This document shows, one piece after another, positions 20,935 to 21,870 of a stretch of 21,870 bases of DNA. Source of the DNA: a virus; IMG/VR virus record IMGVR_UViG_3300028840_005074, positions 1 to 21,870 of that record. One strand, written 5' to 3'. The translations under genes and the position numbers were made by a program. Position 1 is the stretch's first letter; each line of letters starts with the position of its first letter. The notes under the pieces were generated by a model, which had not been told where the DNA came from, made no database searches, and saw only the letters and a list, made by a program, of their open reading frames with translations.

Positions 20935-21870
20935 TAATATTGAATCTGATGATCCTAATGAAATAGCTATTCTGATTGATGGGAATAGATTCAGATTTTG
21001 GACTAATTCAGAAATTAATCTTTCCATGGATTCAATAGATTCTTTTTCTTTATCTGCGCCCTTTGAAGCTGATGTTTCAAAATTCCGGGAAACATTTAAG
21101 CCTTTATCATATAAGCCTGTTACAGTTTATATAGGGGGGGAACTTGTTTTAAATGGTACAATGATGAATGTAAGCCCTTCTGTTGATTCTAATAGCCGGG
21201 TTTTATCAATAGGGGGCTATTCTTTGCCCGGGGTTTTAAATGATTGTCCCTTTCCTTTTTCTGAATATCCGATTGAATTTAATAATCAGAATCTTCAGCA
21301 GATAGCAAAAACAGCAGCCGGATTTTTTGATGTAGGTTTATCATTTGAAGAAAGCCCGGGCGCCTTATTTGAAAAGGTAGCTGCTGAACCGGGGCAAACG
21401 GTTTTAAATTTCCTGATAGGATTAGCGCAGCAGCGGGGATTATTTACAAGCAATACCCTTGAAGGTGAACTTCTTTTTCAAAAATCTAATAATGAAAGGG
21501 CAGGGGATTTTTTAAAAGAAGGTGAATTTCCATATTTAGGGGCTTCCCCTACATATAATGCGCAGCCTTATTATTCAGAAATAACGGGCTTATCAGCAAC
21601 AAAATCTTTTCTTGATGCTGAAAAATATACCATAAATAATAGCCTAACAGATTCCTTCCGCCCTTTTGTATTTAAAGAAAAAGATGTTTCCGGGGCTGAT
21701 CTTCAGGAATCAGTAAAAGCGAAAATAGGCCGGATGTTCGGGGAAGCTGTAAACATTACTGTTTCTGTTCAAGGTTGGCGGAATAATGCAGGGGAAATAT
21801 GGACGCCTAATAAAAAGATAAAATTACAAAGCCCGGGCGCCATGGTATATAATGAAACTGATTTCTTGAT
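20918..21870 (+). CDS. Baseplate hub protein, Mu gpP (gp44) type, cut by the window end
   Basis: The visible 317 codons encode most of a protein like Mu gpP (379 aa): ILIDGNRFRFWTNSEINLSMDSIDSFSLSAPFE (18-50), KPVTVYIGGELVLNGTMM (66-83), SRVLSIGGYSLPGVLNDCPFP, a domain with TVLNFLIGLAQQRGLFTSNTLEGELLF, and GMFGEAVNITVSVQGWRN-like near the end. Such proteins form the trimeric hub that closes the tube and carries the spike. It starts in the end of the 55-aa gene, with a weak ribosome binding site, so coupling is likely. The 3' end lies beyond the window. Confidence 0.85.
   Translation, partial: MTFIVNNIESDDPNEIAILIDGNRFRFWTNSEINLSMDSIDSFSLSAPFEADVSKFRETFKPLSYKPVTVYIGGELVLNGTMMNVSPSVDSNSRVLSIGGYSLPGVLNDCPFPFSEYPIEFNNQNLQQIAKTAAGFFDVGLSFEESPGALFEKVAAEPGQTVLNFLIGLAQQRGLFTSNTLEGELLFQKSNNERAGDFLKEGEFPYLGASPTYNAQPYYSEITGLSATKSFLDAEKYTINNSLTDSFRPFVFKEKDVSGADLQESVKAKIGRMFGEAVNITVSVQGWRNNAGEIWTPNKKIKLQSPGAMVYNETDFL

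Noticed and set aside
1-21870. CRISPR array, tRNA, integrase or Mu transposase
   Set aside because: No regularly spaced repeats, no cloverleaf-like sequence and no integrase or transposase motifs seen on either strand.

Overview
This window is a structural-gene block of a tailed phage or prophage with a contractile (myovirus) tail. It runs from a probable terminase small subunit at the left edge to a Mu gpP-like baseplate protein cut off at the right edge. The head genes follow the lambda order: GpA-type terminase, a small gpW-position protein, GpB-type portal, ClpP-fold protease with a nested scaffold, decoration proteins and a GpE-type capsid. The tail genes follow the Mu order: terminator candidate, sheath, tube, frameshifted chaperones, tape measure, gpN-like and gpP-like. 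No integrase, transposase, lysis gene, tRNA or CRISPR array is visible, so free phage and prophage cannot be told apart. The host cannot be named. The DNA is AT-rich (about 40% G+C by eye) but studded with CCCGGG and GGCGCC, and is almost devoid of GAG/CTC. Ribosome binding sites are AAGGGGG or GAAAGGAAAAG.

Layout. (1) 97-3748, + strand: terminase small subunit candidate, a broken cytosine methyltransferase gene, and about eight small genes, several with Cys-pair zinc motifs, tightly packed. (2) 3748-6605: terminase large subunit, overlapped by a radical SAM enzyme gene. A bidirectional terminator follows. (3) 6660-8413, - strand: a five-gene cassette (AT-rich nuclease-like protein, Cys-rich conserved protein, 49-aa ribbon-helix-helix candidate, two small unknowns) with its own promoter and terminator. 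(4) 8414-8757: a divergent control region holding phased A-tracts, a possible short terminated transcript, and two identical TTTTCA-N3-TGAAAA dyads 42 bp apart around a TATAAT box. (5) 8758-21870, + strand: head and tail operon.

The virion genes work as an ordered assembly line. Terminase feeds DNA through the portal into a shell built from capsid, scaffold and protease and stabilised by two paralogous decoration proteins. Small connector candidates close the head. Sheath and tube polymerise around a tape measure guided by chaperones made through a -1 frameshift (slippery T TTT TTA at 17627-17633). The gpN-like and gpP-like proteins start the baseplate.

The most unusual items are the dyad-flanked promoter with an upstream terminated leader, the two gene-expression tricks (frameshift and nested scaffold start), the terminase-linked radical SAM gene, the altered Walker A of the terminase, the duplicated decoration gene, and the extreme oligonucleotide bias.
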